DNA from: Flavobacteriaceae bacterium UBA1115
Lineage (GTDB): Bacteria > Bacteroidota > Bacteroidia > Flavobacteriales > Flavobacteriaceae
Assembly: GCA_002313325.1 (NCBI GenBank)
Contig: DCBE01000036.1
Span: 473-20,232, forward strand
DNA length: 19,760 nucleotides
Direction: 5' to 3'
Shown one piece after another: positions 14,249 to 19,760 of the stretch. Numbering within the stretch: the stretch's first letter is position 1; the number at the start of each line of letters is the position of its first letter. Both the position numbers and the translations under genes were made by a program. The notes beneath the pieces were generated by a model. That model saw only the letters and a list, made by a program, of their open reading frames with translations, did not search any database and was not told the origin of the DNA.

Positions 14249-15369
14249 AGCTGTCCTTTGGTAGATGGTAACACTAGTTTTTCTGCATCTCTTTTGATGG
14301 CTGCACGAATTGCCTTGGCAAAGGACTTAAAAATAGCTTCTATTTTGTGGTGTTCATTATGACCCTCTGCTTTGATGTTTAGGTTTGCCCTTGCACCATC
14401 TGCAAAAGATTTAAAGAAATGAAAGAACATTTCTGTTGGCATTTTGCCAATGAGTTCTCTCTTAAATTTCGCATCCCACATTAACCATGCACGACCACCA
14501 AAATCAATGGAAACTTGCGCCAAACAATCGTCCATAGGCAAACAAAAGCCATAGCGCTCTATGCCTAACTTATCACCCAATGCTTTTGCAAATGCTTCTC
14601 CTAAAGCAATGGCCGTATCCTCAATTGTGTGGTGTTCATCTATTTCTAAATCACCCTTGGTTTTCATTTTTAGATCTACCCCGCCATGACGTGCCAATTG
14701 ATCCAACATGTGATCAAAAAAGGCAATGCCTGTGTCAATGTTACTTTCGCCTGTACCAGCGAGATTTAGGTCAATTTCAATGGATGTTTCTTTTGTTTTT
14801 CTTTCGTGGCTGACACGTCTTTCTCCTGCTTTTAACATTGTATAAACCTCGCTCCAGGCAGTTGTTTTAAGTGCGACGACATTGATTAATTCTTTGGGCA
14901 TTTCTTTTGCCATACGCGCATCATTTTGCAACAAAATTCCCCTTGAGCCTAAGTTTGATGCTAGCTCCATATCACTTTGTCTATCTCCAATGACGTAAGA
15001 TTGCTCCAAATCATATTCACGATTGCCTATGTATCTGGTTAGCATACCTGTTTTGGGTTTGCGGGTTGGTGCGTTTTCAGCTGGTAAGCTTTTGTCTATA
15101 TGTACTTCGCTAAATTGAACACCTTCATTTTTTAATGAAGTCATCATAAAATTGTGTGTAGGCCAAAAGGTATCTTCTGGAAAACTTTCTGTTCCCAGCC
15201 CATCTTGATTAGTTACCATAACCAATTCGTAGTCCAGTTCCTTAGCAATACGTCCCAAATACTGAAATACACCTGGATAAAAAATGAGCTTGTCTAACCC
15301 ATCAAGCTGGTAGTTTTCGGGCTCCAATACTAGTGTGCCGTCTCGGTCAATAAATAATACTTTTTTCAT
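14245..15369 (-). CDS. hisB: Bifunctional histidinol-phosphatase / imidazoleglycerol-phosphate dehydratase
   Basis: A 374-residue fusion performing steps 6 and 8. The N-terminal HAD phosphatase (about 1-165) shows DRDGT with D8 and D10, the motif-II segment VMVTNQDG, K104 in RKPKTGM, and GDRQSD (128-133). The C-terminal dehydratase (about 185-374) shows FFDHMLDQLARHGG (217-230), the metal-binding DEHHTIEDTAIALGEA (244-259) and the second HNEHHKIEAIFKSFAKA (337-353). One oddity is that the loop that in E. coli HisB-N carries a structural zinc on C93, H95, C101 and C103 reads IDKSLPAENAPTRKPK here, with D92, S94, A100 and T102, so no zinc site. Both active sites otherwise look complete. It overlaps hisC and hisH by ATGA. 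Confidence 0.96.
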   Translation of the reverse strand: MKKVLFIDRDGTLVLEPENYQLDGLDKLIFYPGVFQYLGRIAKELDYELVMVTNQDGLGTESFPEDTFWPTHNFMMTSLKNEGVQFSEVHIDKSLPAENAPTRKPKTGMLTRYIGNREYDLEQSYVIGDRQSDMELASNLGSRGILLQNDARMAKEMPKELINVVALKTTAWSEVYTMLKAGERRVSHERKTKETSIEIDLNLAGTGESNIDTGIAFFDHMLDQLARHGGVDLKMKTKGDLEIDEHHTIEDTAIALGEAFAKALGDKLGIERYGFCLPMDDCLAQVSIDFGGRAWLMWDAKFKRELIGKMPTEMFFHFFKSFADGARANLNIKAEGHNEHHKIEAIFKSFAKAIRAAIKRDAEKLVLPSTKGQL

Positions 15370-16418
15370 AATGTTATTTTATTGCATGCTTCTATAAGCT
15401 GATTGTTTTCCTCGGGGGTGCCAATAGTGATACGAAGGCAGTTTTCACAATTTGTTTGCGTGGTTCGATTGCGAACCACCACTTTTCTAGTCAGCAATGC
15501 ATCATAACGTTTGTTAGCATCATCAACGCGTACCAACAAAAAGTTGGCATCTGATGGAAATACGGTTTCCACCCATTTAAGTTCACTTAAATAAGCCGCT
15601 ACCCTTCTGCGCTCCATAAGCAATTCTTTAATTTGTTTGTCTACCTTTTCGATATCTGTAAGGGATTCAATTGCCTTCTGCTGACTAAGGGTATTGATAT
15701 TGTAAGGTGGTTTAATGTTGTGGAGCAGCTTGATGATATTGGGATGTCCGATAGCAATACCCAATCTCAACCCGGCAAGTCCAAAGGCTTTCGAGAGAGT
15801 TTGTGTAATCATTAGGTTAGGATAGCTATCTGATTGAGTAAGCCAACTAGGCTCATCTGTAAAATCAATATATGCCTCGTCTATAACCACTACTCCATCA
15901 AAATAGTTTAACAATTGCTTAATATCTGACCTTTTGAATAGGTTACCACTAGGATTATTAGGGCTACAAAAGAAAATAGCCTTGGTATTTGGGCTAACGG
16001 TTGATAGGATTTTCTCAGTATTTAATTGAAAACCAGCCGTAAGCGGTACTTCTTTTATGCCCACACCATTGATGTTAGCCAATACAGCATACATTCCGTA
16101 TGTAGGAGGCATAATTATTACATCATCTTTATTAGGAACACAAAAAGCCCTAAATACTAAATCTAAGATTTCATCACTACCATTTCCAATTAAAAGTTGA
16201 TCAACGGAACAACTACGAAGTGCAGCTATTTTTTTCTTTAGTTCCAATTGATTTGGATCTGGATACCTGTTGACTGTTGAAGGGTTTGGATTCTCATTAG
16301 CATCTAGAAAGTTGTAATTTCCTTCAGTTGCTGTAAAGGTATCTCTAGCCGAGGTATAGGGCGCAAGCGCCAACATTTCAGGTCTAGCCCACTGCGTCAA
16401 ATCAAATGTCTTAGCCAT
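15366..16418 (-). CDS. hisC: Histidinol-phosphate aminotransferase
   Basis: A 350-residue PLP-dependent class II aminotransferase converting imidazole-acetol phosphate to histidinol phosphate with glutamate as donor. The Schiff-base lysine is K210 in TLSKAFGLAGLRLG, with R218 in the same block binding PLP phosphate. SPNNPSG (152-158) provides the PLP Asn, and VVIDEAYIDF (177-186) has D180 and Y183. NENPNPS near residue 41 and RYPDPNQLELK are typical of HisC. The ATG overlaps hisD by 8 bases (ATGGCTAA), the longest overlap in this operon, and its own stop overlaps hisB by ATGA. Confidence 0.96.
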   Translation of the reverse strand: MAKTFDLTQWARPEMLALAPYTSARDTFTATEGNYNFLDANENPNPSTVNRYPDPNQLELKKKIAALRSCSVDQLLIGNGSDEILDLVFRAFCVPNKDDVIIMPPTYGMYAVLANINGVGIKEVPLTAGFQLNTEKILSTVSPNTKAIFFCSPNNPSGNLFKRSDIKQLLNYFDGVVVIDEAYIDFTDEPSWLTQSDSYPNLMITQTLSKAFGLAGLRLGIAIGHPNIIKLLHNIKPPYNINTLSQQKAIESLTDIEKVDKQIKELLMERRRVAAYLSELKWVETVFPSDANFLLVRVDDANKRYDALLTRKVVVRNRTTQTNCENCLRITIGTPEENNQLIEACNKITL

Positions 16419-17697
16419 TATTTAAATCTTTTAGTCTTAGACTAACAGCATTTTTATGTGCATCAAGTCCCTCTGCCGCAGCCATTGCCTCGATGTGCGG
16501 CCCTAATGATTTTATACCTTGTGCACTAATGCGCTGGAAGGTAATCGACTTTAAAAAAGCATCTAAATTAACCCCGCTGTATTGTTTGGTGTATCCGTTC
16601 GTAGGAAGTGTGTGATTTGTACCTGACGCATAGTCTCCTGCGCTTTCAGGGGTGTAATTGCCAATAAAAACAGAACCTGCATTGATAATTCCGTCGATAA
16701 ATAAGGCTTCATTTTCTACACAAGCGATATAGTGCTCAGGACCGTATTCATTGATAAAATCTAGTGCAGAATCTTCATTGTCAAAATATACAACCAATGA
16801 ATTGATCAATGCAGCGGCAGCGATTTCTTTTCGTGGTAATAAAGGTAATTGCCTTTCGATTTCCGCCCCAACCAGTTCTCTCATTTCTTTATCAGTGGTT
16901 ACAAATATCACCTGACTGTCTTTACCGTGTTCAGCTTGCGATAAGAGATCTGCTGCTACATAAGCGGGATTTGCTGTTCTGTCCGCTACCACTAATAGTT
17001 CAGATGGACCTGCTGGCATATCAATAGCGGTTAGATATTGGGTAGCCTTTTGCTTGGCAACTGTTACATACTGATTTCCAGGTCCAAATATCTTATAGAC
17101 TTTTGGAATAGCGTCAGTGCCAAACGTAAGCGCAGCTATGGCTTGAATCCCTCCAATTTGTGCTACTAGGGTTACACCACATTTTTTTGCAGCATAGCGG
17201 ATGGCAGCTGGAATACCGTCTTTGCTTGGTGGTGTACACAATACAATTTGGCGACAGCCTGCCAATTGTGCGGGAATGGCCAGCATCAATACGGTAGAAA
17301 ACAGCGGTGCAGTTCCGCCAGGAATATAAATACCAACTTTTTCTATGGGCTTTTTTTCTTGCCAGCAGCTAACCCCTTGTTGTGTTTCCAGACTTACTGG
17401 TGCTGTTTTTTGTGCTTTGTGAAAGCAATAAATATTTTCATATGCTATGTCAATAGCTGTGACCAGTTCAGATGATAATTCACTCTTGGCATTTGCCAAT
17501 ACTTCCGCATCTACTATAAGCTTTGATGGCGTATATGCATCAAACTTATGGCTGTATTCCCGAACAGCTACATCACCATTGCTGCGGACGGCAGCAAAGA
17601 CCTCATCCACAACAGGTTCAATGGAGGAGAAATCAGTAGTTGGACGTTTTGTAAGCTCCTGCCATGTGCTTTGCTTAGGATTTGAAATTAGCTTCAT
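16411..17697 (-). CDS. hisD: Histidinol dehydrogenase
   Basis: A 428-residue zinc- and NAD-dependent enzyme for the last two steps, histidinol to histidinal to histidine. Zinc ligands fit Q254 and H257 (LLSQAEHGKDSQ), D355 (SAGDYASGTNHTLPT) and H414 (GLDAHKNAV). The catalytic pair is E321-H322 in YGPEHYIA. GIYIPGGTAPLFSTVLML (122-139) and the NAD-site block KIFGPGNQYVTVAKQ (202-216) are fully conserved. Length is canonical. The start shares one base with the hisG stop (TAATG), and it overlaps hisC by 8 bases. Confidence 0.97.
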   Translation of the reverse strand: MKLISNPKQSTWQELTKRPTTDFSSIEPVVDEVFAAVRSNGDVAVREYSHKFDAYTPSKLIVDAEVLANAKSELSSELVTAIDIAYENIYCFHKAQKTAPVSLETQQGVSCWQEKKPIEKVGIYIPGGTAPLFSTVLMLAIPAQLAGCRQIVLCTPPSKDGIPAAIRYAAKKCGVTLVAQIGGIQAIAALTFGTDAIPKVYKIFGPGNQYVTVAKQKATQYLTAIDMPAGPSELLVVADRTANPAYVAADLLSQAEHGKDSQVIFVTTDKEMRELVGAEIERQLPLLPRKEIAAAALINSLVVYFDNEDSALDFINEYGPEHYIACVENEALFIDGIINAGSVFIGNYTPESAGDYASGTNHTLPTNGYTKQYSGVNLDAFLKSITFQRISAQGIKSLGPHIEAMAAAEGLDAHKNAVSLRLKDLNNG

Positions 17698-18557
17698 TAC
17701 TTAATAATTCTTTCAATTGGACATACCAGTATATCTTGAGCACCAGCTGCTTTTAAAGCGTCTACCATTTCCCAAAAAGTGTTTTTGTCTATTGCAGAGT
17801 GTAACGAACTCCACCCATCCTCAACCAGGGGCATCACCGTAGGGCTTTTTAATACCGGTAGAATTTTTGATATTTTATCAATAGCATCATTGGGCACATT
17901 CATGATAATATATCTGGAATTTTTACCTGCATTTACAGCACGAATACGAAACAAAAGCTTATCAAGGACTTCTTGTTTGGTAACTGATAGACCTTTACCA
18001 CCAACCAAAACGGCTTGTGACTCAAACAACACTTCAACTTCTTTGAGGTTGTTCTTAAATAGCGTAGATCCACTGGAAACGATGTCGCAAATGGCATCTG
18101 ACAGGCCAATATTGGGTGCTATCTCCACCGAACCATTAATGATGTGTAAGTCCGCTTTAATATTCCATTCTGACAGGTATTTCTGAACTGTTTTTGGATA
18201 GGATGTAGCGATGCGCTTACCTGCTAAATCGGCAACGCCGTTGTATGCATTCCCTTTAGGAACAGCAATGGACACACGGCATTTTGAAAAGCCTAACAGC
18301 TCAAGTGTGGGAATATCCTCCCCTTTTTCAACGATTAGATTTTCACCAATGATGGCCAAATCCACTACTCCATCTCTAAGGTACTGCGGAATATCTCCAT
18401 TACGCAGATAATATACCTCCATGGGGAAATTAGAAGACAATGTCTTAAGCTGGTCTTTGCCATTATTGATGGCAATGCCACAGCTCTTCAGCAGTCTTAA
18501 TGATTCTTCGTTAAGCCTTCCTGACTTCTGAATCGCGATACGTATCTTTTCTTTCAT
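17697..18557 (-). CDS. hisG: ATP phosphoribosyltransferase, long form
   Basis: A 286-residue long-form HisG, the first committed step (ATP plus PRPP to PR-ATP). The catalytic periplasmic-binding-protein-like fold covers about 1-205: IRIAIQKSGRLNEESLRLL, then IIGENLIVEK, and the PRPP loop SDAICDIVSSGSTL (153-166). The C-terminal ~80 residues form the ACT-like regulatory domain found only in long forms, where histidine inhibits allosterically, so feedback control without HisZ is expected. I chose ATG at 18557 because similarity begins at MKEKIRIAIQ. A longer frame from a TTG at 18590 would start inside the upstream terminator hairpin. It is first in the his operon and lies directly after the leader attenuator. 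Confidence 0.96.
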   Translation of the reverse strand: MKEKIRIAIQKSGRLNEESLRLLKSCGIAINNGKDQLKTLSSNFPMEVYYLRNGDIPQYLRDGVVDLAIIGENLIVEKGEDIPTLELLGFSKCRVSIAVPKGNAYNGVADLAGKRIATSYPKTVQKYLSEWNIKADLHIINGSVEIAPNIGLSDAICDIVSSGSTLFKNNLKEVEVLFESQAVLVGGKGLSVTKQEVLDKLLFRIRAVNAGKNSRYIIMNVPNDAIDKISKILPVLKSPTVMPLVEDGWSSLHSAIDKNTFWEMVDALKAAGAQDILVCPIERIIK

Positions 18558-18571
18558 GACTTTATCATAAC

Positions 18572-18602
18572 AAAAAACCCGTTTGAGCAATACAAACGGG
18601 TT
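18572..18602 (-). terminator. Intrinsic terminator in the hisG leader (attenuator)
   Basis: On the minus strand, AACCCGTTTG (18602-18593), a 7-base loop TATTGCT, and CAAACGGGTT (18585-18576) form a perfect 10-bp stem. Six T's lie at 18577-18572, the first two of them inside the stem. This is a textbook Rho-independent terminator, but it ends only 14 bases before the hisG ATG, which leaves no room for a promoter downstream. Transcription of the his operon must therefore pass through it. It could also end fabG/SPFH transcripts, but its position makes regulated readthrough the simplest reading. Confidence 0.88.
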
Positions 18603-18625
18603 AGACGGTTATTGACATACTCCAC

Positions 18626-18679
18626 CTAGCACGTTTGAAACGCGATATTGTTATAGTGGAAAAAATGTATTTTATTCAT
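18626..18679 (-). CDS. Candidate his leader peptide, 17 residues
   Basis: A short ORF in the hisG leader translates to MNKIHFFHYNNIAFQTC followed by TAG. It starts at ATG 18679-18677, 15 bases after the last base of the SPFH-gene promoter-like overlap zone (SPFH stop 18715-18713 lies 33 bases upstream). Two His codons (CAT at position 5, CAC at position 8) precede the attenuator segments; its last five codons form the 1:2 hairpin, and its stop lies just after segment 2. Two His in 17 residues is an enrichment but far below the runs of seven seen in enteric his leaders. I see no Shine-Dalgarno sequence, which is usual in this phylum. The existence of the peptide is inferred from position and the coupled RNA structure. 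Confidence 0.5.
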   Translation of the reverse strand: MNKIHFFHYNNIAFQTC

Positions 18680-18686
18680 TATGATG

Positions 18687-18694
18687 CAAATATC
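18687..18694 (-). promoter_or_regulatory. Candidate -7 promoter element for the his operon
   Basis: GATATTTG on the minus strand matches the Bacteroidota -7 element TAnnTTTG at all but the first base. It sits 7 bases before the leader-peptide ATG, so transcripts would begin about 4 bases before that ATG. No clear -33 TTTG is found at the expected spacing, where the sequence is the end of the SPFH gene, so the assignment is tentative. Confidence 0.45.
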
Positions 18695-18712
18695 GAAAAT
18701 TTTTTGAAAACC

Positions 18713-19531
18713 TTACTGATTTCCTAAAATAAGTGGCAGTCCATCTTCGCCACCACCAACAACGATAATTTTGGTGTTAGGGGATTCTGCTAACAAAAGA
18801 GTCGCCTCGATCCCTTTATCTTTAAGGATATTTGGAGTTAGCGATGCTGCTAATAGCCTGTTAGCTACTGCTTTTCCTTCTGCTTCAATACGCACTTTTT
18901 CTGCTTCCTGACGCGCTTTTTCTAACCTAAACTCATATTCCAAGGCTTCTTGCTCTTGGGTAAGTTTACGTTGAATAGCCTCTTTAATTGACGTTGGAAG
19001 GGTCACATCACGTACCAATACTGCATTGAGCTGTACATGCTGGTTTTCTACCTTACGCATGGTTTCTTCGTAAATCTCATTCTGTATGGCATCACGCTTT
19101 GAGGAGTACAATTGTTCAGGCGTGTAGCGTCCAATTACTGATCGAGCAACTGCACGAATTTCTGGAACAATAACGATGTTCAAGTAATTCTCTCCTTTGG
19201 TTTTGTGTAACATACCTAGTTCGTCAATCTTTGGTTGGTACAATACAGAAACATCTAGGGAAATTTCTAGTCCGTTTGAAGAAAGCACACGCATGCCACT
19301 CTCAAACTCTTCTTGTTGTTTGATGTTGTAAGTATAGACACGATTCCAAGGTGCAATAAAACGAAACCCTTCTCCTAGGGGTGGTTCGTCAATTACGGTT
19401 CCCCCACCGAAGCGTTTCCATACGACACCCGCTTCTCCGTAAGGGATGTTGACATATGATTTTGAAATAAAAATAACCCCTACGATTATTAGTATTATTA
19501 GAGGTAATCCAAGTTTTGGTAATTTTTCCAT
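18713..19531 (-). CDS. SPFH/prohibitin-family membrane protein
   Basis: A 272-residue prohibitin-like protein with one N-terminal membrane anchor (about 8-23, GLPLIILIIVGVIFIS) and an SPFH/band 7 domain (about 28-180: VNIPYGEAGVVWKRFGGG, GEGFRFIAPWNRVYTYN, and the strand VLVRDVTLPTSIKEAI). A charged coiled coil follows (about 183-222, rich in E, K, R and A). Such proteins form large membrane-associated ring assemblies that can hold or regulate proteases such as FtsH; the partner here is unknown. The length fits prohibitins rather than flotillins. It starts 10 bases after the fabG stop, so the two are probably co-transcribed, and ends 33 bases upstream of the his leader ORF. Confidence 0.9.
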   Translation of the reverse strand: MEKLPKLGLPLIILIIVGVIFISKSYVNIPYGEAGVVWKRFGGGTVIDEPPLGEGFRFIAPWNRVYTYNIKQQEEFESGMRVLSSNGLEISLDVSVLYQPKIDELGMLHKTKGENYLNIVIVPEIRAVARSVIGRYTPEQLYSSKRDAIQNEIYEETMRKVENQHVQLNAVLVRDVTLPTSIKEAIQRKLTQEQEALEYEFRLEKARQEAEKVRIEAEGKAVANRLLAASLTPNILKDKGIEATLLLAESPNTKIIVVGGGEDGLPLILGNQ

Positions 19532-19541
19532 GATATAAATT

Positions 19542-19760
19542 TTAGGTTAACATACCGCCATCTACGTGCAAAACTTGTCCAGTAATGTATGCAGATAAGT
19601 CAGCGGCTAAAAATAGACAAGCATTGGCTACATCTTGTGTTGAGCCTCCGCGTTTTAGTGGGATGCCTGCCCGCCATTGAGCCACAACATCTTCTGGTAG
19701 TTTATCTGTCATTTCTGTTTCAATAAACCCTGGTGCAATCACATTTGATCTTATATTTCT
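19542..19760 (-). CDS. fabG: 3-oxoacyl-ACP reductase (SDR family), 3' part only
   Basis: The visible 72 C-terminal residues run from the window edge through RNIRSNVIAPGFIETEMTDK and PLKRGGSTQDVANACLFLA to YITGQVLHVDGGMLT. These are the C-terminal landmarks of FabG, the NADPH-dependent reductase of fatty acid synthesis: N-x-I-x-PGFI-x-T-x-MT, the PLxRxGxxxDVA segment, and the closing ITGQxxxVDGG. The catalytic Ser-Tyr-Lys and the cofactor glycines lie outside the window. Other short-chain dehydrogenases share parts of this, but the combination is most like FabG. The frame is open to base 19760; a GTG at 19742 is internal and not a start. SPFH follows after 10 bases. Confidence 0.88.
   Translation of the reverse strand, partial: RNIRSNVIAPGFIETEMTDKLPEDVVAQWRAGIPLKRGGSTQDVANACLFLAADLSAYITGQVLHVDGGMLT

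Larger units (their letters stand above)
18572..18683 (-). promoter_or_regulatory. Histidine operon leader with a four-segment attenuator layout
   Basis: Four segments are visible on the minus strand. Segment 1 is CGCGTT (18644-18639). Segment 2 is AACGTG (18635-18630), pairing with segment 1 across a 3-base loop, with one G-U pair. Segment 3 is the left arm of the terminator and segment 4 the right arm. The sequence TCAAACG occurs in both segment 2 (18638-18632) and segment 4 (18586-18580), so segment 2 can pair with CGTTTG of segment 3 (18598-18593) and block the terminator. An outer stem UUCCAC/GUGGAG (18661-18656 with 18625-18620) encloses the 1:2 hairpin. Segments 1 and 2 are the last codons of a leader ORF with two His codons upstream. 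Ribosome stalling would favour 2:3 and readthrough. The structure is read by eye and the mechanism is inferred. Confidence 0.7.

Noticed and set aside
18558..18590. An 11-residue N-terminal extension of hisG from a TTG at 18590
   Set aside because: The codon lies inside the terminator hairpin loop and the added residues do not belong to the HisG family; ATG 18557 gives the canonical start.
1..19760. tRNA/rRNA genes, CRISPR arrays, insertion sequences, phage or defence genes
   Set aside because: I looked for clover-leaf ends, regular repeat-spacer patterns, transposase motifs and toxin-antitoxin pairs and saw none; the window is housekeeping and biosynthetic sequence.

Overview
The window is a stretch of ordinary bacterial chromosome, most likely from the Bacteroidota and probably a Flavobacteriia-like member. 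Several things point that way. Base composition is AT-rich. Start codons generally lack Shine-Dalgarno sequences. There is a TAnnTTTG-type promoter element. HisB is a phosphatase/dehydratase fusion, HisG is the long form, and a MutS2-like protein lacks the Smr domain. I see no tRNA, rRNA, CRISPR array, insertion sequence or phage gene.

Left part (1-5470). The 3' part of aroC (chorismate synthase) is followed after 4 bases by a sodium/acidic amino acid (dicarboxylate) symporter. Convergent to these lies a minus-strand pair, mutS2 (no Smr domain) and a small DCC-family (DUF393) protein, coupled by a GTGA overlap. Divergent from mutS2, across only 44 bases, is ung (uracil-DNA glycosylase).

Middle (5471-8933). 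A minus-strand unit runs ald (alanine dehydrogenase), a 2-oxoglutarate/Fe(II) oxygenase, then a bacterial SUI1/eIF1-like translation factor. Between the SUI1 gene and ung, the roughly 320 bases that look empty hold a decayed spondin-domain gene with two in-frame stops. A conserved-looking 138-residue protein of unknown function is transcribed divergently from ald.

Right part (8934-19760), all on the minus strand. The order of transcription is fabG (3' part), an SPFH/prohibitin-like membrane protein, then the complete histidine operon hisG-D-C-B-H-A-F-IE. After these come an M61 glycyl-aminopeptidase-like lipoprotein and a DUF2461 protein. The his genes overlap or lie 1 base apart throughout, and together encode every step from PRPP and ATP to L-histidine.

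The most interesting element is the 155-base leader of hisG. It contains a perfect 10-bp terminator hairpin with a T-run ending 14 bases before the hisG start. Upstream of it is a 17-codon leader ORF with two His codons, whose last codons carry segments able to form mutually exclusive hairpins with the terminator. This has the layout of a ribosome-mediated attenuator. Secondary points of interest are the spondin pseudogene, a HisB phosphatase domain missing all four zinc-loop ligands, and the MutS2 without Smr.
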